Assembly (NCBI RefSeq): GCF_007990545.2
Contig: NZ_AP019830.1
Coordinates: 1-32,202 of the forward strand
Source of the DNA: Leptotrichia wadei
Lineage (GTDB): Bacteria; Fusobacteriota; Fusobacteriia; Fusobacteriales; Leptotrichiaceae
Direction of reading: 5' to 3'
DNA length: 32,202 nt
The position numbers were made by a program, and so were the translations under genes. Below the pieces are notes generated by a model. The model did not search any database. It saw only the letters and a program-made list of their open reading frames with translations, and was not told the origin of the DNA. Of this stretch, positions 6,478 to 12,662 are shown piece by piece. Positions within the stretch are counted from its first letter, which is position 1; every line of letters begins with the position of its first letter.

Positions 6478-6506
6478 ATTATACCATTTTTTGGAAAGCC
6501 ATTCAA
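6478..6506 (-). promoter_or_regulatory. Promoter of the type I toxin mRNA
   Basis: On the minus strand TTGAAT (6506-6501) and TATAAT (6483-6478) are 17 bp apart, and TGG directly precedes the -10 box as in extended -10 promoters. The start near 6471 leaves a short leader before AGGAGG. Confidence 0.78.
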
Positions 6507-6868
6507 ACAAATATATAAAGATAACAGTTTTAAAATATAACAGATTCTAGTAGATAAATATTACAATAAAGGTGCAGATAATTCACAAAAATTAATCTTT
6601 AAAAATTGTCTTTATGAGAATTTTTTTGCACAAAATTTGTATAAATTTCTACAAAATATGATCTTTAAATCTGAGAATTGTAACTTTATTTTCACGAATG
6701 AAATGAGTTTTTGAGTGCAAACGAAAGCCATTTTTTCAAAATTTTATGTGCTGAAAAAATCACGATAAGTTTCTAAAATTTTTTAATTTTCGAGAAACTT
6801 GTAAGCGTGCTTTCCAAAATTTAAAAATTCTGGAAAGTTTACGGGTAAAAATTTTTATGGAAAAGGGC

Positions 6869-6897
6869 TTGCTTTTTTGAAAGAAATGAGGTAATAT
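6869..6897 (+). promoter_or_regulatory. Promoter of small-RNA unit A
   Basis: TTGCTT (6869-6874), 17 bp, TAATAT (6892-6897). The other arm keeps the same spacing with TTGATT and TAATAT. Confidence 0.5.
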
Positions 6898-6903
6898 TAA
6901 CAC

Positions 6904-7089
6904 AAGAATAAAACAGCGTGGAAAATGAGAGTCCAGTTTTCGGAGGTGGATGGGCAGTTTAAGAAATTTTACTTCAACTCATTTTAAAATATCAAAAGAA
7001 AATTTAATTGAATAAAAAATAAAATATTTGAGCTTATGTACAGATTATTGGGAGTTTTCTTCTAAAAAGTTTGTACAGGCTCTTTTTTT
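6904..7089 (+). ncRNA. Duplicated structured small RNA, copy A (~185 nt)
   Basis: From a promoter at 6869-6897 to a terminator at 7030-7089. AAAATGAG (6922-6929) pairs perfectly with CTCATTTT (6978-6985), enclosing AGTCCAG and GGAGGTGGATGGGC. No convincing frame exists. The copy on the minus strand (10286-10113) differs from 6922 onward by a single one-base indel, far less than the surrounding repeat. Function unknown; a replication-control RNA is one possibility because copy B lies upstream of a replication gene. Confidence 0.5.
7030..7089 (+). terminator. Terminator of small-RNA unit A
   Basis: GAGC (7030-7033) plus TGTACA (7037-7042) pair with TGTACA (7072-7077) plus GCTC (7079-7082), followed by seven T. 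The loop is long (~29 nt). Confidence 0.6.
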
Positions 7090-7189
7090 GATTAAAAAAA
7101 TATATCAGAAAAATCAGGGTAAAATTTCTTAAAATTATAAAATAAAATTGATGATGATAAAAATTAAAGTTCATATTGCGTCATATTAA

Positions 7190-7260
7190 GCCCATAGCGT
7201 TCGTTAAATTGCTTTTTGGTATAAATCCTTGTCTGATGCAAAATTTTTTTGTTATGGGGC
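7190..7260 (+). other. Conserved TTTTTGGTATAAA element, copy A
   Basis: GCCCATA (7190-7196) faces TATGGGGC (7253-7260), enclosing TTTTTGGTATAAA (7213-7225) and TGATGCAAAATTTT. The same core occurs in arm B (about 9955-10012, minus strand) and after the second rep gene (17812-17902), where the closing stem has changed sequence but still pairs. It may be a structured RNA or origin element. Confidence 0.45.
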
Positions 7261-7360
7261 TAATATAGGCTTATTTTAGTTCTATATTGTAAATTAGATT
7301 TTTAACTGTAAAATATTTTTATATTTTTTATGATGACAGATGAATTTGAAGTAAAAATTA

Positions 7361-7398
7361 TTGACAAAAATTTAAAAAGTAGTATAATGGTATTACCA
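7361..7398 (+). promoter_or_regulatory. Promoter and operator of the second RelBE pair
   Basis: TTGACA (7361-7366) and TATAAT (7383-7388) are 16 bp apart. The palindrome TGGTATTACCA (7388-7398) abuts the -10 box and is a probable antitoxin operator. Confidence 0.72.
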
Positions 7399-7427
7399 AA
7401 AAAAATAAAATATAAGGAGTGAGCGTT

Positions 7428-7643
7428 ATGGCTTCTATAAGTTTAAAAGTGTCCGATATGGAAAAAAAATTTTTGCAAAGTATGGCACAATTTGAAGGAG
7501 TTACATTGTCAGAGTTAATAAAATCAAAAGTGTTTGACTCACTAGAAGATGAATACGATGCCAAAATAGCAGATTTAAGATTATCAGAATATGAAAGCTA
7601 TTTGAAAAATGGAGGAGAAGTTTTAAAATGGGAAGAACTGTAA
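7428..7643 (+). CDS. RelB-like antitoxin (DUF6290 type)
   Basis: A 71-residue protein starting MASISLKVSDMEKKFLQSMA, a ribbon-helix-helix strand and helix, then an acidic tail with EDEYDAKIADLRLSEYE that should bind the toxin. ATG at 7428 is chosen over GTG at 7419 because AAGGAG (7414-7419) lies 8 nt before it. Its end overlaps the toxin gene by 16 nt. Confidence 0.82.
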   Translation: MASISLKVSDMEKKFLQSMAQFEGVTLSELIKSKVFDSLEDEYDAKIADLRLSEYESYLKNGGEVLKWEEL

Positions 7644-7900
7644 AATATAAAATAATCCCAACTCCACATTTCGCAAAAGACTTTAGCAAACTAGATGAAT
7701 TTGTAAAAAAAAGAATAAAAATTTATTTAGAAAATATTACAAAAGATCCACGCAGTAAAGGAAAAATGTTGAAAGCAAATAGAAAAGGACAATGGAGATA
7801 CAGAATAGGAGATTTCAGAGTTATTGTAAATATCCAAGATGAAAATTTAGTAGTATTAGCGTTAGAAGTAGGACATAGAAAAAATATTTATAATAGTTAA
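7628..7900 (+). CDS. relE: RelE-family mRNA interferase toxin
   Basis: A 90-residue basic protein with classic RelE features: IPTPHFAKDFSKLDEFVKKRI, KANRKGQWRYRIGDFRVI and the terminal ALEVGHRKNIY with its basic and Tyr residues. RelE toxins cut mRNA in the ribosomal A site when the antitoxin decays. It overlaps the antitoxin gene and has GGAGGAGAAG upstream. This pair is only loosely similar to the one at 4508-5049, so cross-neutralisation is unlikely. Confidence 0.85.
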   Translation: MGRTVKYKIIPTPHFAKDFSKLDEFVKKRIKIYLENITKDPRSKGKMLKANRKGQWRYRIGDFRVIVNIQDENLVVLALEVGHRKNIYNS

Positions 7901-7907
7901 ATATTGA

Positions 7908-7947
7908 GGTTATTTTATAAAGTTAATTTTATGAAATAGCCTTTTTT
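7908..7947 (+). terminator. Intrinsic terminator after relE
   Basis: GGTTATTTTATAAA (7908-7921) pairs with TTTATGAAATAGCC (7928-7941) with two G-U pairs, followed by TTTTTT. Confidence 0.8.
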
Positions 7948-7993
7948 GTTATTAACTTTTCGTATTAAAAAGTACCAAAGTAATAAAAAATTG

Positions 7994-8074
7994 GAGTGTG
8001 TCCAGAATTTTGTGTAAACTCAAAATATAATATATGGTACAGGATGGTAGTTTTATCATCCTGTTTTTAAATTC
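7994..8074. repeat. ~80-bp direct repeat with terminator hairpin (partner 10691-10769)
   Basis: The IS-like end plus the hairpin ACAGGATG/CATCCTGT and T run is repeated almost exactly at 10691-10769 in the same orientation. There its last bases are the final codons and stop of a rep gene, so this copy may carry a scrap of that gene's end. The hairpin should terminate plus-strand transcription. Confidence 0.8.
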
Positions 8075-8145
8075 TTCGAGTGTGTAAAAATTTTTGTGTA
8101 AATAGAACAATTTATCTATTAGTTTACACAAAATTCTGGACACTC
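7994..8145. mobile_element. 152-bp miniature remnant with IS256-like ends
   Basis: The left end CAGAATTTTGTGTAAAC (8003-8019, preceded by GAGTGTGTC) faces GTTTACACAAAATTCTG (8122-8138, followed by GACACTC), a ~24-bp inverted repeat with one indel. The sequence TTGTGTAAA is typical of IS256-family ends. No transposase is inside. A third degenerate end (GAGTGTG...TTTTTGTGTAAA) begins at 8079. Flanks show no target duplication. It could be a MITE or a nested deletion product. Confidence 0.5.
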
Positions 8146-8172
8146 TCGTCCGAGACATATTCGGCATATTTA

Positions 8173-9600
8173 TTATTGATTCCACCATTTATACACAGTC
8201 ATTTTTGACAATCCAGTGTCTCTAATGCACTGTGCCTTTTTTCCATCAGGATTATTTTTTCTCCATTCTTTTACCTGATTTTCTTTTGTACCACTTCCTT
8301 TAGGTCTTCCATTTCCTTCTCTCCAATTTGTTCCATTCATTCTATCATTAACTTCTTGAACAGCTCTAGCACCCATTAAATGAACTTTCTGTTTTCTTCC
8401 ATTTCTTTTATTTTTAGGAATATCAACATTAGTCAGTTTCGCTATCGTATCTCTAGGAAATGTAAAATAATTATCATGATAACAATTTAAAGCTGCCACA
8501 ATATCATCAATTTCAAAATGATTATCTTCCTCCTCAGTTCTGTTGTCTAAAATTTCCAGAAATCCAAAAGCATCCTTTTCTAACTCTTCATAGCTTATCC
8601 CACACTTCTTAGCATAAATTGCCAGAGTCATAATCCCAAAATATCTATGACCCGCACCTATTTTCTCTATAATTTTCATTTTCCACCAGTCATACAAGGC
8701 TCTCTTAACTATCCATTTTCTTTCCCTTGCCGGTTCTTTATTTATAATCCTTCTCTCATACCAGTCTGGAAAATTTTTTTTGTAATATTCTAATTTTTTA
8801 GATTTTTTCTTATCTTTCTGTGGAAATTTTAAACTGACATCAAATTTACAAAACGGAATACTCGCTTTTAATTCTTCCAAATTCGTTCTTTTACCTACTT
8901 TAAAAGCTCTTACTGGATATTCTTTTCCTAATTTGCTCCAAGATCCAACAGTCCTAAATCCTTGCAGAACTCCAGTCATATCCTTTTCTTTTTTAGAACT
9001 TGTATAATCATTCCAAATTCTATCAATCAGAAGTTCTTTAAATTGAGTTAAAGTTTTTTGATAATGCCGATATAACGGCAACGGTTCATCAAGAAAATAA
9101 TATAGATGAAGTCCACGGCCGCTGTTTACAATGTATGTAGGATTAGGCAAAAGCTTATTTTTAATTTGAAACAGTAGATCTCTAATATTATTTTCCCTTA
9201 CATAATCCAAATCAATGACGAAAGCAAAAAGAAATCTGGCATTTTTAGAAATCCTATTCTTTCCAAAATAATTAACAGGAGCAATTAAACCAAAAGAAAC
9301 ATCTGTAACATATTTTATTCCTTCCAGATCATCAGTGATAATAAAACTTTTACTTCTTTTCTTTGCCTTACTAATTTGAATACCAATTATATTGCCCTTA
9401 ATGCTATGATTTTCATCTAGGTGCTCTCCTTTTTTCTGCAAACTACCTTCAGGAAATAAATCCCTATAGAAAGTAAAAGGATCAACTTCCTTAAATCCTC
9501 TATCTTTCAAAAACTTATTTTTATAACCATACAAACGAATCCAATCTTCAACTGAACCTAATTGATAAGAACTGATCCTAACGAAATCATCTTTAGACAT
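8173..9600 (-). CDS. Primase-polymerase-like plasmid replication protein
   Basis: A 475-residue protein starting MSKDDF at 9600. This start has AGAGGA 7 nt upstream and lies 3' of the promoter at 9729-9757; the upstream ATG at 9729 overlaps the -10 box and is rejected. FAFVIDLDYV (D130, D132), IVNSGRGLHLYYFLD (S160-H165) and GFRTVGSWSKLG (R216) match the three catalytic motifs of archaeo-eukaryotic primases. The C-terminus (GRPKGSGTKENQVKEW, then DTGLSKMTVYKWW) is a helix-turn-helix. Such proteins prime and start replication of plasmids. The leader holds a GC hairpin that may control expression. It is the only cellular-scale replication enzyme in the core between the inverted repeats. Confident as a replication protein, less so on exact family. 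Confidence 0.75.
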   Translation of the reverse strand: MSKDDFVRISSYQLGSVEDWIRLYGYKNKFLKDRGFKEVDPFTFYRDLFPEGSLQKKGEHLDENHSIKGNIIGIQISKAKKRSKSFIITDDLEGIKYVTDVSFGLIAPVNYFGKNRISKNARFLFAFVIDLDYVRENNIRDLLFQIKNKLLPNPTYIVNSGRGLHLYYFLDEPLPLYRHYQKTLTQFKELLIDRIWNDYTSSKKEKDMTGVLQGFRTVGSWSKLGKEYPVRAFKVGKRTNLEELKASIPFCKFDVSLKFPQKDKKKSKKLEYYKKNFPDWYERRIINKEPARERKWIVKRALYDWWKMKIIEKIGAGHRYFGIMTLAIYAKKCGISYEELEKDAFGFLEILDNRTEEEDNHFEIDDIVAALNCYHDNYFTFPRDTIAKLTNVDIPKNKRNGRKQKVHLMGARAVQEVNDRMNGTNWREGNGRPKGSGTKENQVKEWRKNNPDGKKAQCIRDTGLSKMTVYKWWNQ

Positions 9601-9649
9601 AAGAACATCCTCTCTTAATAAATACTTAAAGAAATAAAAAACCCAGGGT

Positions 9650-9669
9650 AAAGGGGGACTACCCCCTTT
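9650..9669 (-). promoter_or_regulatory. GC-rich leader hairpin upstream of the primase-like gene
   Basis: AAAGGGGG pairs with CCCCCTTT around a 4-base loop inside the ~120-nt leader. Downstream on the minus strand is CTGGG followed by six T, and upstream is another G run (GGGAGGGGGG) able to compete for the C run. This suits an attenuator or a blockade controlled by an RNA, as in other rep leaders. Confidence 0.5.
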
Positions 9670-9728
9670 AAATCCCCCCTCCCCTTGACGCTTTATATTA
9701 TCAATACATTTTTTTATACCTTTTTTCA

Positions 9729-9757
9729 ATTATACAAAATTTCCCATATTTTTTCAA
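9729..9757 (-). promoter_or_regulatory. Promoter of the primase-like replication gene
   Basis: On the minus strand TTGAAA (9757-9752) and TATAAT (9734-9729) are exactly 17 bp apart. The start near 9722 gives a ~120-nt leader. Confidence 0.78.
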
Positions 9758-9954
9758 GAAAAAAAATTGAGGTTTCTCTAAAATTTAAGAACTAAAAAAA
9801 TGAACTTATTTTAAATTCAAACTAGAAATGTATCAAAATGCACTAAAAATTTTTTAAAAAAGTTAATTTAATAGCATAAATAAAGGATTTAGTAAGGATT
9901 TATTAATGTTGTCGGGTTACTCGCTGAAACAATTTCAATTATCTCTGATTCAGC

Positions 9955-10601
9955 AAAAAAATTCATCAGGCAAAGATTTATACCAAAAAGTTATTTATCG
10001 ACCGCTACGGGCTTAATATGGCGCAATATGAGCTTTAATTTTTATCATCATCAATTTCATTTTATAATTTCAAGAAACTTTATCCTGATTTTTCTAATAT
10101 ATTTTTTTAATCAAAAAAAGAGCCTGTACAAACTTTTTAGAAGAAAACTCCCAATAATCTGTACATAAGCTCAAATATTTTATTTTTTATTCAATTAAAT
10201 TTTCTTTTGATATTTTAAAATGAGTTGAAGTAAAATTTCTTAAACTGCCCATCCACCTCCAAAACTGGACTCTCATTTTCTACGCTAATCAAATATTATC
10301 CCATTTTTTTCAAAAAATCAAGCCTTTTTTCATAAAAATTTTTCCCAATAAACTTTCCGAAAATTAAAATTTTGGAAAGCACGCTTACAAGTTTCTCGAA
10401 AATTAAAAAATTTTAGAAACTTATCGTGATTTTTTCAGCACATAAATTTTGAAAAAATGGCTTTCGTCTGCACTCAAAAACTCATTTCATTCGTGAAAAT
10501 AAAGTTACAATTCTCAAATTTAAAGAGTATATTTTGTATAAATTTCTACAAATTTTGTGCAATAAAATTTTCATAAAGACAGTTTTTAAAGATGAATTTT
10601 T
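9955..10601 (-). repeat. Long inverted repeat, arm B (partner 6588-7247)
   Basis: The reverse complement aligns with 6588-7247 across ~650 bp, including the hairpins, the small-RNA unit and the TTTTTGGTATAAA element. The inner edge diverges past TGATGAATTTTTTT, the outer edge near 10601. Between this arm and the primase-like gene (9730-9955) I see only A+T-rich promoter-proximal DNA. Confidence 0.85.
10113..10286 (-). ncRNA. Duplicated structured small RNA, copy B (~174 nt)
   Basis: Promoter TTGATT (10321-10316), 17 bp, TAATAT (10298-10293); terminator GAGC...GCTC stem ending in seven T at 10119-10113. The body matches copy A at 6922-7089 except for one missing C in TTTTGGAGG. It points toward the primase-like gene 500 bp downstream. 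Confidence 0.5.
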
Positions 10602-10690
10602 ATGTATTATTGAACTTTAAATTTGATATTTTTTAAATTAATTTTTTTACAAAACAGCAAAAAATAATTTCAATTTTTCTAAAAATATGA

Positions 10691-10769
10691 GAGTGTACAG
10701 AATTTTGTGTAAACTCAAAATATAATATATGGTACAGGATGGTAGTTTTATCATCCTGTTTTTAAATTC
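10691..10769. repeat. Second copy of the ~80-bp IS-end/terminator repeat
   Basis: Nearly identical to 7994-8074, with GAGTGTACAG in place of GAGTGTGTCCAG. It directly follows, and slightly overlaps, the end of the rep gene at 10762. Its hairpin can serve as the gene's transcription end. Confidence 0.8.
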
Positions 10770-11692
10770 CATACTTGCTAAACCAATTTTCAAAATGTCT
10801 TATACTTTCAAATTCAAAAACTTGCTTATACATATCATCCATATTCTGAACTCTTATTAGTACCGTTTCATCTTCCTTTATTCGCATAGATTCTATTGCT
10901 AAAATATTAAACATTTTTGTCATTCTATCGTACATTCTAACTTTTCTATGTAAAAAATAACTAATAAAACTGTCTTTATCTATTTTTTTATTTTCAATAC
11001 TTCTTTCTTTCCTTTGTTCTAAATCTTCTCTTAGAAATGTAAAAATAAATCCTGAAACACTTGGACGTCCTCTTGATTTTTTGTTATATAATTTTTTTAT
11101 TTTTAAGTTAAATCTATCTCCAAGTTCTTTTTGTATCGGTTTTAAAACCCATTTATCAATTTCTCCTATTTTATATTTTTCAGAAATATCAAGCATTTTT
11201 CTAAATTCTTCAATACTAACCCTCCAAATTCCAGTAGATTTAAATTGCTTCATTCTTCGATAAAATTCTTTTGCATAGCTTGATTTTAAACTTAAAAATT
11301 CTTTTAATTCAAATGCAGTAAAACTGACATTTAGTGCATTTAGAACCCAAGCAAATTCCTTATTAACGGCTATTTCAACTATTTTTTCTTCTATATCTAC
11401 TGAATATCGAGTAAATAACACAAATTTTATAAAACGTCTTTCATCTCCAACTTTTAATTTAATACTGATTAACTTATCATACGTACTTTCAAGATCTTTT
11501 ACAAAAGTTGCAGGTGTATTATCAGAATAGTTAATAAGTTTTTTTAATTTGTCAAAATGAAAAGTTATTACTTCTTCCTCTTTTTCTTTCATTCTGCTAC
11601 AAATTGCCATCAAAATATTAAGTTCATTTGAATTAAAATTTCTTAATCCGATACTATTAAGATTATTATGATATTTAACTATTATTATTCAT
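10762..11692 (-). pseudogene. Rep_3-type initiator with N-terminal frameshift
   Basis: Residues match the intact initiator at 16782-17786 throughout: EFYRRMKQFKSTGIWRVS, GRPSVSGFIFTF, and the end HFENWFSKYGI. The ATG at 11692, with GGGAG upstream, reads only M-N-N-N-S and stop. One base later another frame continues V-K-Y-H-N-N-L-N-S-I-G-L and then NFNSNELNILMAICSRM, matching the N-terminus of the paralogue (VKFNNQFNN...GFTSQELNLL). So a +1 or -2 shift sits near 11680. Translation may restart near 11613 to give ~283 residues lacking the first winged-helix segment. It is probably inactive or a sequencing error; iterons and promoter remain intact. Confidence 0.78.
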
Positions 11693-11711
11693 AAAATCAT
11701 CTCCCTAGCTA

Positions 11712-11740
11712 ATCATACCATATTTAAAAGTAGATATCAA
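11712..11740 (-). promoter_or_regulatory. Promoter of the frameshifted rep gene
   Basis: On the minus strand TTGATA (11740-11735), 17 bp, TATGAT (11717-11712). The spacer ends AATATGG, as does the spacer of the paralogue's promoter. Confidence 0.7.
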
Positions 11741-11758
11741 AAAACACCTACTTTTAAA

Positions 11759-11850
11759 AATACTGAAAAACTACCTTTTATTTACTGAAAATCTCCGTTT
11801 TAATCTACTGAATTTCTACTTTTTATTTACTGAAAAACTACTTTTTTAAT
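11759..11850. repeat. Four iterons (22-23 bp) of origin 1
   Basis: TACTGAA recurs at 11761, 11783, 11806 and 11828, spacing 22, 23, 22. The unit is TACTGAAAAACTACCTTTTA with variation. A degenerate inverted half (AAAAGTAG...CTACTTTT) lies at about 11727-11754 over the promoter, a likely site of autorepression. Iterons upstream of a Rep_3 gene mark a theta-type origin. The rest of 11851-11935 is A+T-rich with AAAGGTATAA repeated twice. Confidence 0.82.
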
Positions 11851-11939
11851 ATGCTTAAATACATTAATTATAAGTGTTTGCGAGGAGGTAAAAAGGTATA
11901 ACATAAAAAGTAAATATATAAAAGGTATAAATAAAAAAA

Positions 11940-11981
11940 GAAGTAGCAACTTTGAAAAATTTCAAATTAGATTGCTACTTC
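11940..11981. terminator. 10-bp stem terminator between origin 1 and the orphan CDI cassette
   Basis: GAAGTAGCAA (11940-11949) pairs perfectly with TTGCTACTTC (11972-11981). A and T tracts flank both sides, suiting termination of the minus-strand immunity gene at 12018. Confidence 0.6.
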
Positions 11982-12017
11982 TTTCTAAAGTCTCAAAAAA
12001 ACATTCAATACATTCTT

Positions 12018-12662
12018 TTATTTGGAAATATTTTTTATATAATTTTTCATATATTCTCTTTGAGGCGTATAATTCAAGGAAGTATTGATAAAAATAATAA
12101 GATTTTTTATAGTTTCATCTTTATAGAAATTTTCATCTTCATATAATATTATTGCAGTATTTTCATATTCTACTTTGTATAATCTTCCTACGGCACTAAC
12201 TGATACATTATTTAAAAACAATTCTTCCCTTTCTTCTTCCAGAATTTTTTTATAAAGTTTAACTATATTTTTAGGAGGCTGAACCATAGCTTCTGTAGTT
12301 AATTCTATATCATTTTGTAATATGTTACAAATTGTACAACTTACAAATAATTTTTTATTAGAAAAATTTTTATCAAAAACATTTTTTAAAATTTCTTTTA
12401 ATTCAGTTGAATCATAGTTTTTATTTTCTATATAGCTTTTAAAACTTCCATTCTTTTCTTTTGTAAATTTTTTTATATTAATTATTCCATTTGAATTATA
12501 AATAATTTTTGTAAAAGGTAATTTATAATCTGAACTCTTAATTTTTGAAGTTAAGGCGTATCTTTGATTTCGCAAGTTTATTATTTCCACATCTAATAAT
12601 TCTTTTCCTTTAGACAACGTATAAGAAAAGAGCAATAAGTATAAGATTATTATTTTATTCAT
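12018..12662 (-). CDS. Candidate immunity protein of the orphan CDI cassette
   Basis: A 214-residue protein with an N-terminal hydrophobic segment (IIILYLLLFSYTLS) that looks like a signal peptide, then a soluble domain with a CTIC motif. I recognise no family. The ATG follows the stop of the orphan CdiA C-terminus directly (TAAATG), the usual toxin-immunity arrangement, and the gene is cotranscribed with it. An exported immunity protein would imply that the toxin is met in the periplasm or envelope. Confidence 0.5.
   Translation of the reverse strand: MNKIIILYLLLFSYTLSKGKELLDVEIINLRNQRYALTSKIKSSDYKLPFTKIIYNSNGIINIKKFTKEKNGSFKSYIENKNYDSTELKEILKNVFDKNFSNKKLFVSCTICNILQNDIELTTEAMVQPPKNIVKLYKKILEEEREELFLNNVSVSAVGRLYKVEYENTAIILYEDENFYKDETIKNLIIFINTSLNYTPQREYMKNYIKNISK

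Larger units (their letters stand above)
6588..7247 (+). repeat. Long inverted repeat, arm A (partner 9955-10601)
   Basis: About 650 bp that recur in reverse orientation at 9955-10601. Flanks of the arm differ at roughly one base in ten, but the portion at 6922-7100 is nearly identical. It holds strong hairpins such as AAGTTTCT...AGAAACTT (near 6770-6810), CTTTCCA...TGGAAAG (near 6819-6839), and a small-RNA unit. No protein gene lies in it. The arms bound a 2.7-kb core carrying relBE and a replication gene. Confidence 0.85.

Noticed and set aside
7952-8188. 78-codon minus-strand frame
   Set aside because: It runs across the IS-like inverted repeats and a terminator, with no ribosome site.
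9601-9729. Longer N-terminus of the primase-like protein from ATG at 9729
   Set aside because: That ATG overlaps the -10 box, while ATG at 9600 has a ribosome site and follows the leader hairpin.
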